From Bacteriovoracaceae bacterium UBA6144 (GTDB taxonomy: Bacteria > Bdellovibrionota > Bacteriovoracia > Bacteriovoracales > Bacteriovoracaceae), in contig DIVA01000059.1 in the NCBI GenBank assembly GCA_002435705.1, positions 79,128-143,127 of the forward strand: DNA of 64,000 nt, given 5' to 3'. Both the position numbers and the translations under genes were made by a program. The notes beneath the pieces were generated by a model. It had not been told where the DNA came from and searched no databases. It saw nothing but the letters and a program-made list of their open reading frames with translations. Shown here piece by piece: positions 16,528 through 24,683 of the stretch. The stretch's first letter is position 1; every line of letters starts with the position of its first letter.

Positions 16528-17378
16528 ATTGGTGATTTTTCTGACTTTAGGATTGTTAAAACATCCTCGTATAGGGGCGATCGAGCGGCCAAAACTGATG
16601 GATGATAGGGATGAAAAGACCGACCTTGAATATCTGATATTGGCACTCCAGCCTCTTGGCAGATGAGTCCTCCCGCAGCTATATCCCAAGGCTGAAGATG
16701 GTATTCCCAGTAGACATCTAAGATCCCTGAAGCCACGTAACAGAGTTCGAGTGCGGCTGATCCGAGGCGACGAAAGGCCCTGACTTGAGGAAATTTTCGA
16801 ATCAGTTCAGCATTATGTCTTCTAGATCCGAGGTTGGTGGAGATCAAAGCGTCTTTTAGCGGCTGACTGACAACCGGAGCACGAAGCTTTTTAGTCAGCT
16901 TCTTTTTTCCAAATTTTCTCGTGAGATAGGCGCCACCACCCTTAGTCGCGTAGAAGGTTTCACCAATGATCGGGTTATGCACCACCGCTACTTGCACCTC
17001 AAAGCCTTTAACGAGGGCAAGTGAGACACAAAAAAAAGGCAAACCGTTGAGAAAATTATTTGTGCCATCGAGGGGATCAATCAGCCAAGTATATTGATCG
17101 TTATCATCAGGCCCCTGAATTTTTAGCTTTCTGACATAACTGTCTTCTTCTGCCAAAATTTCATGATGAGGATACTTCCTTTGGATGCGCGAGATGACGA
17201 GCTCCTCAGATTTTAAATCAGCTTCTGAAGTTAAACCGAGAGAGCCTTTGTGAATAAGTTTCAGAGGTTTGGTAAATAACTTTTCTGATCGATTCATGAG
17301 AATCTTACTTGCATCCTCAGCGAGCTTAAGCGTGAAGGCCAGAGCTTCGGCACGTTCAGTTTTCTTCATTTGACTCAT
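16524..17378 (-). CDS. suhB: Inositol-1-monophosphatase family protein
   Basis: A 284-residue Mg-dependent phosphatase of the IMPase family. Metal-binding motifs are present: EAD in the early loop (TSEADLKSEE), EILAEED, WLIDPLDGTNNF and the second signature WDIAAGGLICQEAG. It may act on inositol phosphates or on related small phosphates such as PAP; the sequence does not decide. It overlaps the end of yacG. Two starts are possible: the ATG at 17378 (MSQMKK) used here or the one at 17369 (MKKTER). Confidence 0.85.
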   Translation of the reverse strand: MSQMKKTERAEALAFTLKLAEDASKILMNRSEKLFTKPLKLIHKGSLGLTSEADLKSEELVISRIQRKYPHHEILAEEDSYVRKLKIQGPDDNDQYTWLIDPLDGTNNFLNGLPFFCVSLALVKGFEVQVAVVHNPIIGETFYATKGGGAYLTRKFGKKKLTKKLRAPVVSQPLKDALISTNLGSRRHNAELIRKFPQVRAFRRLGSAALELCYVASGILDVYWEYHLQPWDIAAGGLICQEAGVPISDIQGRSFHPYHPSVLAARSPLYEDVLTILKSEKSPI

Positions 17379-17559
17379 CCACAATTTGCATTAATTTTTC
17401 TTGCTCTTCTTCAGTCAATTTTTGAGCTGGAACCGAATATGATTCATCTAACCAAGCTCCTAAATCAATCAGGCGACACTTCTCACAGCAAAAAGGACGA
17501 AATTCAGATGAATAGTACTCAAACTCTTTTTTGCAATGAGGACATTTAACTTTTAGCAT
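17356..17559 (-). CDS. yacG: YacG-type zinc-finger protein (DNA gyrase inhibitor family)
   Basis: A 67-residue zinc-binding protein of the YacG family, which in E. coli binds GyrB and blocks gyrase. The four Cys ligands are in CPHC near the N-terminus and in CCEKC at about 28-32, followed by the conserved RLIDLGAWLDESY. The C-terminal acidic tail (TEEEQEKLMQIVDE) is also typical. It overlaps the aminotransferase gene before it by 7 nt and the phosphatase gene after it. Confidence 0.88.
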   Translation of the reverse strand: MLKVKCPHCKKEFEYYSSEFRPFCCEKCRLIDLGAWLDESYSVPAQKLTEEEQEKLMQIVDESNEEN

Positions 17560-18308
17560 CGAAAGAACTCTCTTTGAAGATCCCTTATGATAGGATGCCT
17601 CTCTAATTTTTTTCCGTCAATTTTGTCGACGGGCATGATTCCTCTTAATGCATTCACTCCAAAAGATGCTGTGATGTCCGCCAACTCCCTCACGCTCAAC
17701 TCAATCTCTTCCACATTAAATAATTGCATGACTCTTCGGCGGCCCAACCCCTCAAGGGTGTTGTTGGAAAGTGGCGGTGTAATGATTTTTTGATCACGAA
17801 TAAAAAAGATGTTGGCATGAAGAAGTTCACAAATCTTTTCGTGCACATGAAAGAGCGGTACTTCATCTGATTTTAAGTGTCTGGCAGCCACCATGCGCGA
17901 AAGATAATCACCAGACTTCAAAAAACTGGGCCAAGATTCCGGACGTGCGGGACTCATCACATTTATTAAATTAAGGTCTTTGCCCTCCGGAATCACTTCA
18001 TTCCACCAATCATCTAAAATCAACTCGATCTCATCTTGCGAGTCGCGATTTTTAACTTGTGCCGTGAGTGTTAGTCGCCACACCCCTGTGGGACCTGGTG
18101 GCTTGAGATTTTCAATGAGTTTTTGCGCTTGCTGCGCAGTATTAGGCCAGAGCCATTCTGCTGACTTTAAAAGTCTCTCCCAATGCCATTTCTCAAAGTG
18201 TGCCCTGCCCTCTTCCACACGAATGGTAGTAAACACGCTTTCTCCATAAAGAAAGGCCCTTGTTCGGTTGAAGTTCACTCTCATGTCTAGGCGAGATTCG
18301 TTGCTCAT
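17553..18308 (-). CDS. PLP-dependent class IV aminotransferase (IlvE/PabC fold)
   Basis: A 251-residue member of fold-type IV PLP enzymes, which include branched-chain aminotransferases and aminodeoxychorismate lyase. Visible signatures are FLYGESVFTTIRV (start of domain 1), the PLP-lysine region FLKSGDYLSRMVAARHL, and ICELLHANIFF, which matches the E-G-T-x-S-N-I-F pattern loosely. Length fits PabC better than IlvE. It is divergent, by 31 nt, from a pantothenate operon that needs 2-ketoisovalerate, so a valine transaminase role is possible but unproven. No Shine-Dalgarno sequence is seen; the ATG at 18308 is chosen by domain fit, and 18284 is an alternative. Confidence 0.75.
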   Translation of the reverse strand: MSNESRLDMRVNFNRTRAFLYGESVFTTIRVEEGRAHFEKWHWERLLKSAEWLWPNTAQQAQKLIENLKPPGPTGVWRLTLTAQVKNRDSQDEIELILDDWWNEVIPEGKDLNLINVMSPARPESWPSFLKSGDYLSRMVAARHLKSDEVPLFHVHEKICELLHANIFFIRDQKIITPPLSNNTLEGLGRRRVMQLFNVEEIELSVRELADITASFGVNALRGIMPVDKIDGKKLERHPIIRDLQREFFRC

Positions 18309-18339
18309 GGTACGAAAAGATGCCTGATAAGGAGGCCCT

Positions 18340-19272
18340 TTGGCAGCTGAAAAAATCATCATCATGGGTTATGGCAACCAAGCGCGCGCTTGGGCCGAAA
18401 ATCTTTATGATTCGGGGCTAGAAGTGCAGATTTTGCTGCGCAATGAATCCAGCACCCGCTCGCGCATACCAAGCAAGTTCAAACTGCTGGACTGGCAGTC
18501 TCCCTTGCAAGGTCACCCTATCGCTCTCCTCGTACCTGATCATGAGATTACTCGTGCCTTGTCTCATATCGCTGAGTACATTCCTCAGGGTACCACTCTC
18601 TTTTACGCTCATGGTTTTGCTCTTCATGAAGAAAAACTGGCGGAAAAATTTCCGCAGTTTCATCACGTACTCCTTGCTCCCAAAGCAATTGGGACTGAAG
18701 TCAGGGCCACTTTCCTCGAAAAACGTGCGCTCGGTGGCGTCTACTCGGTAGAGTTGGTTGAAAAATCAGAGCAAGAAAAAATTAAAACTCTCACTCTGGC
18801 TTATGCCGCTGCCTTAGGGATCACTATGGGTCCCTACCCTTGTCGTGTGCAAGAAGAGATGATTGCGGATCTGTTTAGCGAACAAGCCGTTCTCTGTTCT
18901 TTGATCCCTGAAAGCTGCCGCTTAGCTTTTAATATTTTAGTTGAAAAAGGAATTCCGGCGGAACTCGCTTTTTTCGAACTGTGGCATGAAGTCGGCCTGA
19001 TCACTAAGGTCATGGTGGACCGAGGTCCTGTGGCTTTTTTTGATCTCATTAGCCCCAATGCATTGATTGGTAGTGAGAAAGGAAGAAAACTTCTGATAGG
19101 CACTGATCTTGAAAATAAAATGCGCTCACTCTTAAGCGAGATTGAATCGGGAGCCTTCACAAAAAGTATCGAAGGAGTAGATGTCTCTCTTCTACGCCAA
19201 CAGATTGTTGAAAGATGGAAAAGAGATCCTTTGGGTCAAACGATTGAAAAAATGATGAAGGATCAAAAATGA
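18340..19272 (+). CDS. IlvC-like ketol-acid reductoisomerase homologue, candidate ketopantoate reductase
   Basis: A 310-residue relative of class I ketol-acid reductoisomerase. The Rossmann motif is IIIMGYGNQA (GYGNQA at 10-15); the family motifs AHGF (His91) and LLAPK (Lys115) follow. The helical domain keeps the metal ligands: DLFSEQAVL (Asp177, Glu181) and FFELWHE (Glu213, Glu217). The GPGH segment of normal IlvC is replaced by AIGTEVR, and the sequence is clearly diverged. It is the first gene of a pantothenate/CoA operon that has no panE, and IlvC can reduce ketopantoate in some bacteria, so I infer this role. Start is TTG, with AAGGAGG at 18329-18335. Confidence 0.75.
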   Translation: MAAEKIIIMGYGNQARAWAENLYDSGLEVQILLRNESSTRSRIPSKFKLLDWQSPLQGHPIALLVPDHEITRALSHIAEYIPQGTTLFYAHGFALHEEKLAEKFPQFHHVLLAPKAIGTEVRATFLEKRALGGVYSVELVEKSEQEKIKTLTLAYAAALGITMGPYPCRVQEEMIADLFSEQAVLCSLIPESCRLAFNILVEKGIPAELAFFELWHEVGLITKVMVDRGPVAFFDLISPNALIGSEKGRKLLIGTDLENKMRSLLSEIESGAFTKSIEGVDVSLLRQQIVERWKRDPLGQTIEKMMKDQK

Positions 19273-20030
19273 AAAAACTTAATACTCGTGACATTAGAAA
19301 AGCCAAAGGTCAAAAAATCCAAATGCTCACCTGCTATGACTACCAAACTGCTCAGCTCTACAACGAGCTCGACGTGGACATGCTCTTAGTCGGTGACTCC
19401 CTTGGTAACGTCGTACTTGGCTTCGACTCCACCATCCCTGTGAGCGTCGAGATGATGAAAATTTTTGGAGCTGCCGTTAAACGTGGGGCGCCTGAAAAGT
19501 TTGTGATCGTTGATATGCCTTATGGCTCTTACGCTACGGTTGAACAAGGACTCAAGGCAGGGGCAGAGATCTTTCAACACACGCAGTGTGAAGCCGTGAA
19601 ACTCGAAGGTGCTTTTGAGGTGGAGCTACAAACCATCAAGCGTCTTACGCAAATGGGGACTCCCGTGATGGGCCACATCGGTCTGACTCCCCAATCCGTT
19701 CACCAGATGGGCGGCTATTTCACTCATGGCAAGGATGAGCAAAGTGCCAAACGTCTCAAAGAGGAAGCTTTGAAACTGCAGGATGCGGGATGCTTTTCAA
19801 TTGTACTTGAGTGCGTAACCAGTGAGCTGGCCCAGGAGATCACTCAAAGTCTTCAAATCCCCACCATCGGAATAGGTTCGGGTCATCTGACTGACGGACA
19901 AGTCTTGGTGACCAATGATCTCTTAAAACTCGGTCAGAATACACCTCCCAAATTTGTAAAACCCATCGCCGATTTTTATAGTGAGAAGAAAAAAGTACTC
20001 ACTCAGTACCTCAAGGATCAGCGCGCGTGA
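19269..20030 (+). CDS. panB: 3-methyl-2-oxobutanoate hydroxymethyltransferase
   Basis: PanB adds a hydroxymethyl group from methylene-THF to 2-ketoisovalerate to give ketopantoate. The 253-residue protein has MLTCYDYQTAQ, the metal-binding VGDSLGNVVLG, VDMPYGSY, AVKLEG, GHIGLTPQ and GIGSGHLTDGQVLV, all diagnostic. It overlaps the IlvC-like gene by 4 nt (ATGA) and coaX by 4 nt (GTGA), so the operon is tightly coupled. Length is normal. Confidence 0.96.
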   Translation: MKKLNTRDIRKAKGQKIQMLTCYDYQTAQLYNELDVDMLLVGDSLGNVVLGFDSTIPVSVEMMKIFGAAVKRGAPEKFVIVDMPYGSYATVEQGLKAGAEIFQHTQCEAVKLEGAFEVELQTIKRLTQMGTPVMGHIGLTPQSVHQMGGYFTHGKDEQSAKRLKEEALKLQDAGCFSIVLECVTSELAQEITQSLQIPTIGIGSGHLTDGQVLVTNDLLKLGQNTPPKFVKPIADFYSEKKKVLTQYLKDQRA

Positions 20031-20764
20031 ATGTATTGACTCTTGATTTCGGAAACACACACGCTCACGCCGCACTCTTTGTGCAGCATGAACTCGTTGA
20101 ATCGGGTGTTCTCGATGATGTGTTTACGTGGTTAAAAAAACGCCAACTCACCTACGGTGAAGTCAGTGGCGTGCTATGTTCGGTTAAAAATTATGATAAC
20201 GAGCTGTCTGAACATTTGAAAGAAGGGTTACTGATTGATGGTGTGAAAGATTATTGGAAAGGACAAAAATTTGCGGGCATGCCGGTTCATTATGCGAACA
20301 CTCTGGGTGAAGACCGCCTGATCGCTGCTTGGTATTGCTTTAAAGTTTTAAAGAAGCCTGTTCTCCACATCAGCAGTGGAACATTTTTTACCGTTGATAT
20401 CATCGATGCTGAAGGCTTCCAGGGGGGATTTATCCTTCCAGGACTTTCCCATCAACTTGACTCCTTAAATCTTGGAGCACAACTGAGCGTGGGTGCAGTC
20501 AATCCTTCCCCTGATACTCTGACTCTTTCAAGAGCTGCGCAAACGACTGAAGAAGCCTTGCAGGGCATATTTATCTCTTACGCACAGCTTATTCTCAAAC
20601 TCACTCAACGGTATAATCTCGAAGAGATTCTTATCAATGGTGGAGCAGCAGAACAGACTCACCAGTTAATAAAACCACTTCTCACTAGTCTTAAACTATC
20701 CACTCAGCCTCATCTCAATCATCATGCTCTCTATGAGTGGTATCGCAGGAATATTTGCCTATGA
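20027..20764 (+). CDS. coaX: Type III pantothenate kinase, with an altered active-site motif
   Basis: A 245-residue CoaX-type (ASKHA fold) kinase that should phosphorylate pantothenate. Motif 1 LTLDFGNTHAHAALF and motif 2 LGEDRLIAA are intact, and GGFILPGL is recognisable. In motif 3, usually V-D-x-G-T/S-x-x-T-x-D, the first Asp is Ser (HISSGTFFTVD). That Asp is strongly conserved in CoaX, so activity may be changed or supplied elsewhere. GTG start overlaps the panB stop (GTGA); its own stop overlaps the coaBC ATG (ATGA). Confidence 0.82.
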   Translation: MNVLTLDFGNTHAHAALFVQHELVESGVLDDVFTWLKKRQLTYGEVSGVLCSVKNYDNELSEHLKEGLLIDGVKDYWKGQKFAGMPVHYANTLGEDRLIAAWYCFKVLKKPVLHISSGTFFTVDIIDAEGFQGGFILPGLSHQLDSLNLGAQLSVGAVNPSPDTLTLSRAAQTTEEALQGIFISYAQLILKLTQRYNLEEILINGGAAEQTHQLIKPLLTSLKLSTQPHLNHHALYEWYRRNICL

Positions 20765-21978
20765 ACATCCTACTTGCCGTGACAGGTTCAATCGCTGCTT
20801 ACAAATCTTTTGATCTTACTAGAACTCTCGTGAAAGCGGGCCATAAAGTCCGTGTGGTTCTCACTCAGGGTGCTCTTGAATTTGTGAAACCGGAACTTTT
20901 TCGCTACCTCGGAGCGGAAGCGACCTATCTTCCCACTGATGATTTCAATTCGCCTACACCTGGTGTGCCTCACGTGGAGCTTGGAAAATGGGCCGAGAAA
21001 CTAGTCATCGCTCCGCTCTCCGCCAACACTCTTGCAAAGATCTCAAACGGTGAGGCTGGGGATTTCCTCACAAGTATCTTCATGGCCTGGAGACAAAACC
21101 GCCCAGTCTTGATGTTCCCAGCTATGAACACCATGATGTGGGAGCATCCTTTCACACAGGAGCATGTAAAAAAAATCAACAAACTCCCTTATGCCAAAGT
21201 CATCGATCCTGCGGCAGGACTCTTGGCCTGTGGTGACGAGGGTGCTGGAAAACTAATGGACGTGGATGCCATTAGATATTTAATTGAAACTTATAATCCT
21301 TTGCAAATCGTTTCGAAAAAGATTCTCATCACAACCGGAGCCACCCTTGCTCCGATGGATCCTGTTCGATACATCACAAATCCCTCAAGTGGACTCACCG
21401 GCATTGAAATGGCCCGGGCGTACTTGGCACAAGGCTGCCAGGTGACACTTCTGACGGGATCAAATGAGCTTCCGCTGGCTGATCTTAGAGCGCATCCGCA
21501 CTGCCAGGTTTACTACACTCCTAAAACCCAACAGATGTTTGAGCAGGCACAGTCTCATCAAGCCAATGCTGATACTGTTATCACAGCAGCAGCTGTAGCG
21601 GATTTTGAATTTGATGAGTCTGTTCAAAAAGTTAAAAAAGAAGGCTTGGATCTAATCAAACTAAAAAAATCCACAGATATTTTAGCTGAGCTTCTGAAAA
21701 CAAAAAAATCTCATCAGAAGTATGTCTCCTTTGCGGCTGAGACTGAAACCACAGAAGTCGTCTTTCGTGAAAAGTTCAATCGCAAACCGGTGGAACTGAT
21801 GATCGGCAATGCTGTTCACAGTGGCATCTCTCAATCAAGTGCTCCAGTTGGCTTTAAATCACCCCAAGGCACTTATTGGTTTATTAACAAAGATAAGACT
21901 CAAGGCCCAGTTGAGCTCACCAAGGTCCAGCTGGCGCACAAAATTGTGGCCTGGGACCTGCAAGGAGACGTGCTTTGA
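20761..21978 (+). CDS. coaBC: Bifunctional phosphopantothenoylcysteine synthetase/decarboxylase
   Basis: CoaBC joins cysteine to 4'-phosphopantothenate and decarboxylates the product to 4'-phosphopantetheine. The 405-residue protein has the flavin-dependent CoaC half (GSIAAYKSFDLTRTL, PHVELGKWA with the catalytic His, PAMNTMMW, and the Cys in GLLACGDEGAG) and the CoaB half (ITTGATLAPMDPVRYITNPSSG, TAAAVADFEF). The usual Lys of SSGK is Leu here. The ATG at 20761 is chosen over an earlier in-frame start because it overlaps the coaX stop and begins at the conserved fold. Confidence 0.95.
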   Translation: MNILLAVTGSIAAYKSFDLTRTLVKAGHKVRVVLTQGALEFVKPELFRYLGAEATYLPTDDFNSPTPGVPHVELGKWAEKLVIAPLSANTLAKISNGEAGDFLTSIFMAWRQNRPVLMFPAMNTMMWEHPFTQEHVKKINKLPYAKVIDPAAGLLACGDEGAGKLMDVDAIRYLIETYNPLQIVSKKILITTGATLAPMDPVRYITNPSSGLTGIEMARAYLAQGCQVTLLTGSNELPLADLRAHPHCQVYYTPKTQQMFEQAQSHQANADTVITAAAVADFEFDESVQKVKKEGLDLIKLKKSTDILAELLKTKKSHQKYVSFAAETETTEVVFREKFNRKPVELMIGNAVHSGISQSSAPVGFKSPQGTYWFINKDKTQGPVELTKVQLAHKIVAWDLQGDVL

Positions 21979-22829
21979 AAATCTTAAGAACACATCATGA
22001 TTTAAAAACATGGCGCTCAGGTCAGGGAGAAGATGTTGGTTTCATTCCGACGATGGGAAACCTGCATGCTGGTCATCTCTCTCTAACTGAAGAGAGTTTT
22101 AAAAACCATAAGGCCTCTGTTGTTTCGATCTTTGTGAACCCAACTCAGTTTGGCCCAAAAGATGATTTTAATCGCTACCCCCGTACACTCGAAGCTGACT
22201 GCCAAAAGATTTCAGAACTTCATCAGCGCTACCCTCATAAAGAAATTGCTGTTTTCGCACCAGCAGCGATTGAAGAAGTTTATCCGGAAGGTTTCTCGAC
22301 GGTGATTCGTGTGCCAAAATTTGATGGATTTCTTGAAGGTGCTCTGCGGCCTGGTCATTTTGACGGCGTGGCCACTGTTGTTTATCTTCTCTTCCAACTA
22401 GTAAAACCTAAAACTGCCTATTTTGGGAAAAAAGATTATCAGCAGTATAGATTAGTAAAACAGATGGCCCGTGATCTGGGACTTCCTATTCATGTCAAAG
22501 GAATGCCTATCATCAGAGATGCTGGCGGGCTCGCCCTCTCATCACGAAACCAGTACCTTAGTCCCGTGGAAAAAAAAGATGCTCTTTATTTGTTTAACAC
22601 CCTTTCACACATGAAAAAGCTGCTCGCTAACTCAAGTGATAATGCTCCTCTGCTAAAAGCGTATGCGGAACAAGAAATGAAAAACGACCCCCGTTGGCAG
22701 TATCTGGAAGTCCGTGAAGCAAGACGTTTAAGCACAGAATTACCTAAAAAAGGAAAAGCCGTTATCTTGGGATTATTAAAAGTCGCAGAAGTGAGACTGC
22801 TAGATAATATGGAAACGGAACTCTCATGA
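21975..22829 (+). CDS. panC: Pantothenate synthetase
   Basis: PanC condenses pantoate and beta-alanine with ATP to give pantothenate. The 284-residue protein shows the nucleotidyltransferase HIGH-type motif in FIPTMGNLHAGHLSL, the pantoate-binding NPTQFGPKDDF, KPKTAYFGKKDYQQ, and the KMSKS-like LALSSRNQYL. It uses a TTG start that overlaps the coaBC stop (TTGA) with GGAG 8-9 nt upstream. The beta-alanine source (panD) is not in the window. Confidence 0.95.
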   Translation: MKILRTHHDLKTWRSGQGEDVGFIPTMGNLHAGHLSLTEESFKNHKASVVSIFVNPTQFGPKDDFNRYPRTLEADCQKISELHQRYPHKEIAVFAPAAIEEVYPEGFSTVIRVPKFDGFLEGALRPGHFDGVATVVYLLFQLVKPKTAYFGKKDYQQYRLVKQMARDLGLPIHVKGMPIIRDAGGLALSSRNQYLSPVEKKDALYLFNTLSHMKKLLANSSDNAPLLKAYAEQEMKNDPRWQYLEVREARRLSTELPKKGKAVILGLLKVAEVRLLDNMETELS

Positions 22830-24154
22830 GACCAGATGAAGAATTCAAATTACCACTGGGCCAAAAAGCCACACTCGTCTCTTTGGTATGTGATCGTTTT
22901 GAAACTCATGCCACCAGTCAACTGACCAGTGCGTCGCTCAGAGAGCTGCGCGAGCTTTTGAGAACACTGGGCTTAGTGGCAGGCAACGAGCATATTCAAA
23001 ACATGAAGCAGATTAATCCCTCTACCATGCTTGGTGAGGGTAAAATTGAAGAGATTGCAGAAGCTGCTCGTGAAGAAGGATCTAGCCTTCTTGTTTTTGA
23101 CTTTGAACTCACAGCCTCGCAAGTGAGAAACATTAAAAAACTCTCAAAACTAGAAGTCGTGGATCGAAATACGATCATTCTCGAAATCTTCGCTCTCCAT
23201 GCGCGGACCAAAGAAGCAAAAATCCAAATTGAGATTTCAAGGCTTGAATATCTTCTTCCTCGCCTTACTTCGATGTGGGGACACTTCTCCAAGCAGCGTG
23301 GTGGTGGTCGTGCCGTGGGGGGAGAAGGCGAACAGCAAATCGAGCTTGACCGCCGTATGGTGCGTGAGCGCATTCGCATTTATAAAAAGCAGTTAGAAGA
23401 AATTCAACAGACCCGACAGACCCAGCGCAAAAAAAGACAAAACCAAGCTGTGACCGCAGCGCTTGTGGGTTACACCAACGCCGGAAAATCCTCAGTCATG
23501 AATCGTATGTGTAAGGTGAATGTCTTGGAGGAAAATAAACTCTTCGCCACTCTTGATTCAACTTTCAGGACTCTTAATCCCGACTCTAAACCGCCCATGA
23601 TTTTGATTGATACAGTGGGGTTCATTCAAAACCTTCCCAATACTCTTGTTCAGGGCTTCAAAACAACGCTTGAGTCAGCTCTTGAAGCAGATCTACTCGT
23701 TATCGTCTGTGATATCTCTGATTCTAATTATCAAAAACATTTAGAAGTCACGCAGAGTGTCCTGAAGGAACTCGGGATAGAGGATAAGAAGCAATTAATT
23801 GTTTTTAATAAGAAAGATATTCTTAATGACCCCTTAAGGGCCCGCATCATCATGCGACAGCACCCTAACTGCTTCTTGGTTTCAAGTTATGACGAACAAG
23901 ATATGCAGGACCTGCGTAAACACATCATTGATTACTTCTTGGCCCAGCAAGATCACTACGACCTCTTCATCCCCTATGATGCAGGAGATGCCCATGCCAG
24001 AGTGAGAGGTAACGCCAATATCGTCACAACGAGTCACCATGAAAATGGAATATTCTATCGGATACGAATCCCCGATTTTATTTTTGGACAAATCGGCCTT
24101 GGGCCCTATGTGTTGGCTCCAGATGATCAACGATTTAAGGGAGAAACAACTTAA
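22826..24154 (+). CDS. hflX: GTPase HflX
   Basis: HflX is a ribosome-associated GTPase that splits stalled or inactive ribosomes. The 442-residue protein has the N-terminal HflX domain (GEGKIEEIAEAA, LLVFDFELTASQVRN, VVDRNTIILEIF), the glycine-rich linker (SKQRGGGRAVGGEGEQ), and a GTPase domain with G1 GYTNAGKS at 215-222, G3 DTVGF and G4 NKKD. It overlaps panC by 4 nt. Its place in a CoA operon may only reflect shared transcription. Confidence 0.95.
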   Translation: MRPDEEFKLPLGQKATLVSLVCDRFETHATSQLTSASLRELRELLRTLGLVAGNEHIQNMKQINPSTMLGEGKIEEIAEAAREEGSSLLVFDFELTASQVRNIKKLSKLEVVDRNTIILEIFALHARTKEAKIQIEISRLEYLLPRLTSMWGHFSKQRGGGRAVGGEGEQQIELDRRMVRERIRIYKKQLEEIQQTRQTQRKKRQNQAVTAALVGYTNAGKSSVMNRMCKVNVLEENKLFATLDSTFRTLNPDSKPPMILIDTVGFIQNLPNTLVQGFKTTLESALEADLLVIVCDISDSNYQKHLEVTQSVLKELGIEDKKQLIVFNKKDILNDPLRARIIMRQHPNCFLVSSYDEQDMQDLRKHIIDYFLAQQDHYDLFIPYDAGDAHARVRGNANIVTTSHHENGIFYRIRIPDFIFGQIGLGPYVLAPDDQRFKGETT

Positions 24155-24175
24155 ATCTACTTGTCGGAAACAGAC

Positions 24176-24577
24176 ATGAGCTTTAAGCTATCGCTCTTGA
24201 AAAAAACAAAAGTCAGCTCCAAAAAAAATTACCAACAAGCGGCTCGCCTCGGAAGAGGCTTTGGTGGCTTGCGACCTTTTGAGGCACTCAAAGATGCCTG
24301 CCCTGTGGTTAAGGCGAGCTATCTTTGGCTTACCGTTTCGGAGCAATTAAAAGAAATCATCGGGCCTGAAGTTCATTACCAGTGGTTTAAGCAAGTGCGT
24401 CCAGTTGTCATTGCCGAAAACACTCTCTTATTAGAAACAACCACTCATCTCAGTGCCCAATGGATACACTGCCATTATCAAGAACTGGTAGACACTCTAC
24501 TCTCCGTTCATGATCGCAATATAAGTGCGCTTTTTATGTCAAAAGAAGATCGTAGAGGCGTCAGAAAGAACCGCTAG
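24176..24577 (+). CDS. Stand-alone DnaA domain-I-like protein
   Basis: A 133-residue protein. Residues about 49-112 match the pattern of the DnaA N-terminal domain: a Trp in WLTVSEQLKEIIG, HYQWFKQVRPVVIAENTLLLETTTHLSAQWIHCHYQ with the strand-strand-helix order and the W of the last helix. The first 45 residues are basic and rich in Lys, Arg and Gly. No AAA+ or DNA-binding domain follows. DnaA domain I mediates contacts among replication proteins, so this may regulate initiation; that is inference. It begins 21 nt after hflX. The ATG at 24176 with GGAAA upstream is preferred to a TTG at 24161. Confidence 0.6.
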   Translation: MSFKLSLLKKTKVSSKKNYQQAARLGRGFGGLRPFEALKDACPVVKASYLWLTVSEQLKEIIGPEVHYQWFKQVRPVVIAENTLLLETTTHLSAQWIHCHYQELVDTLLSVHDRNISALFMSKEDRRGVRKNR

Positions 24578-24675
24578 AATGCCCCACTTCTAAAATAAAT
24601 CGTCAAACCGAAAAAAATGATCGTTAAGGTTATTCCTGCCACCATTATCCAAATATCTTTTTTCTCAAAAGCCAT
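24574..24675 (-). CDS. 33-residue single-span membrane microprotein
   Basis: A short reading frame: charged start MAFEKKDIW, one hydrophobic helix of about 20 residues (IMVAGITLTIIFFGLTIYF) and a short basic end (RSGAF). AAGGA lies 5 nt before the ATG, which is 8 nt after the stop of the receiver-domain gene, so both are probably on one mRNA. Size, spacing and ribosome-binding site support a real gene. Function unknown; small membrane peptides often tune a larger membrane complex. It overlaps the convergent gene end by 4 nt. Confidence 0.6.
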   Translation of the reverse strand: MAFEKKDIWIMVAGITLTIIFFGLTIYFRSGAF

Positions 24676-24683
24676 AAACATCC

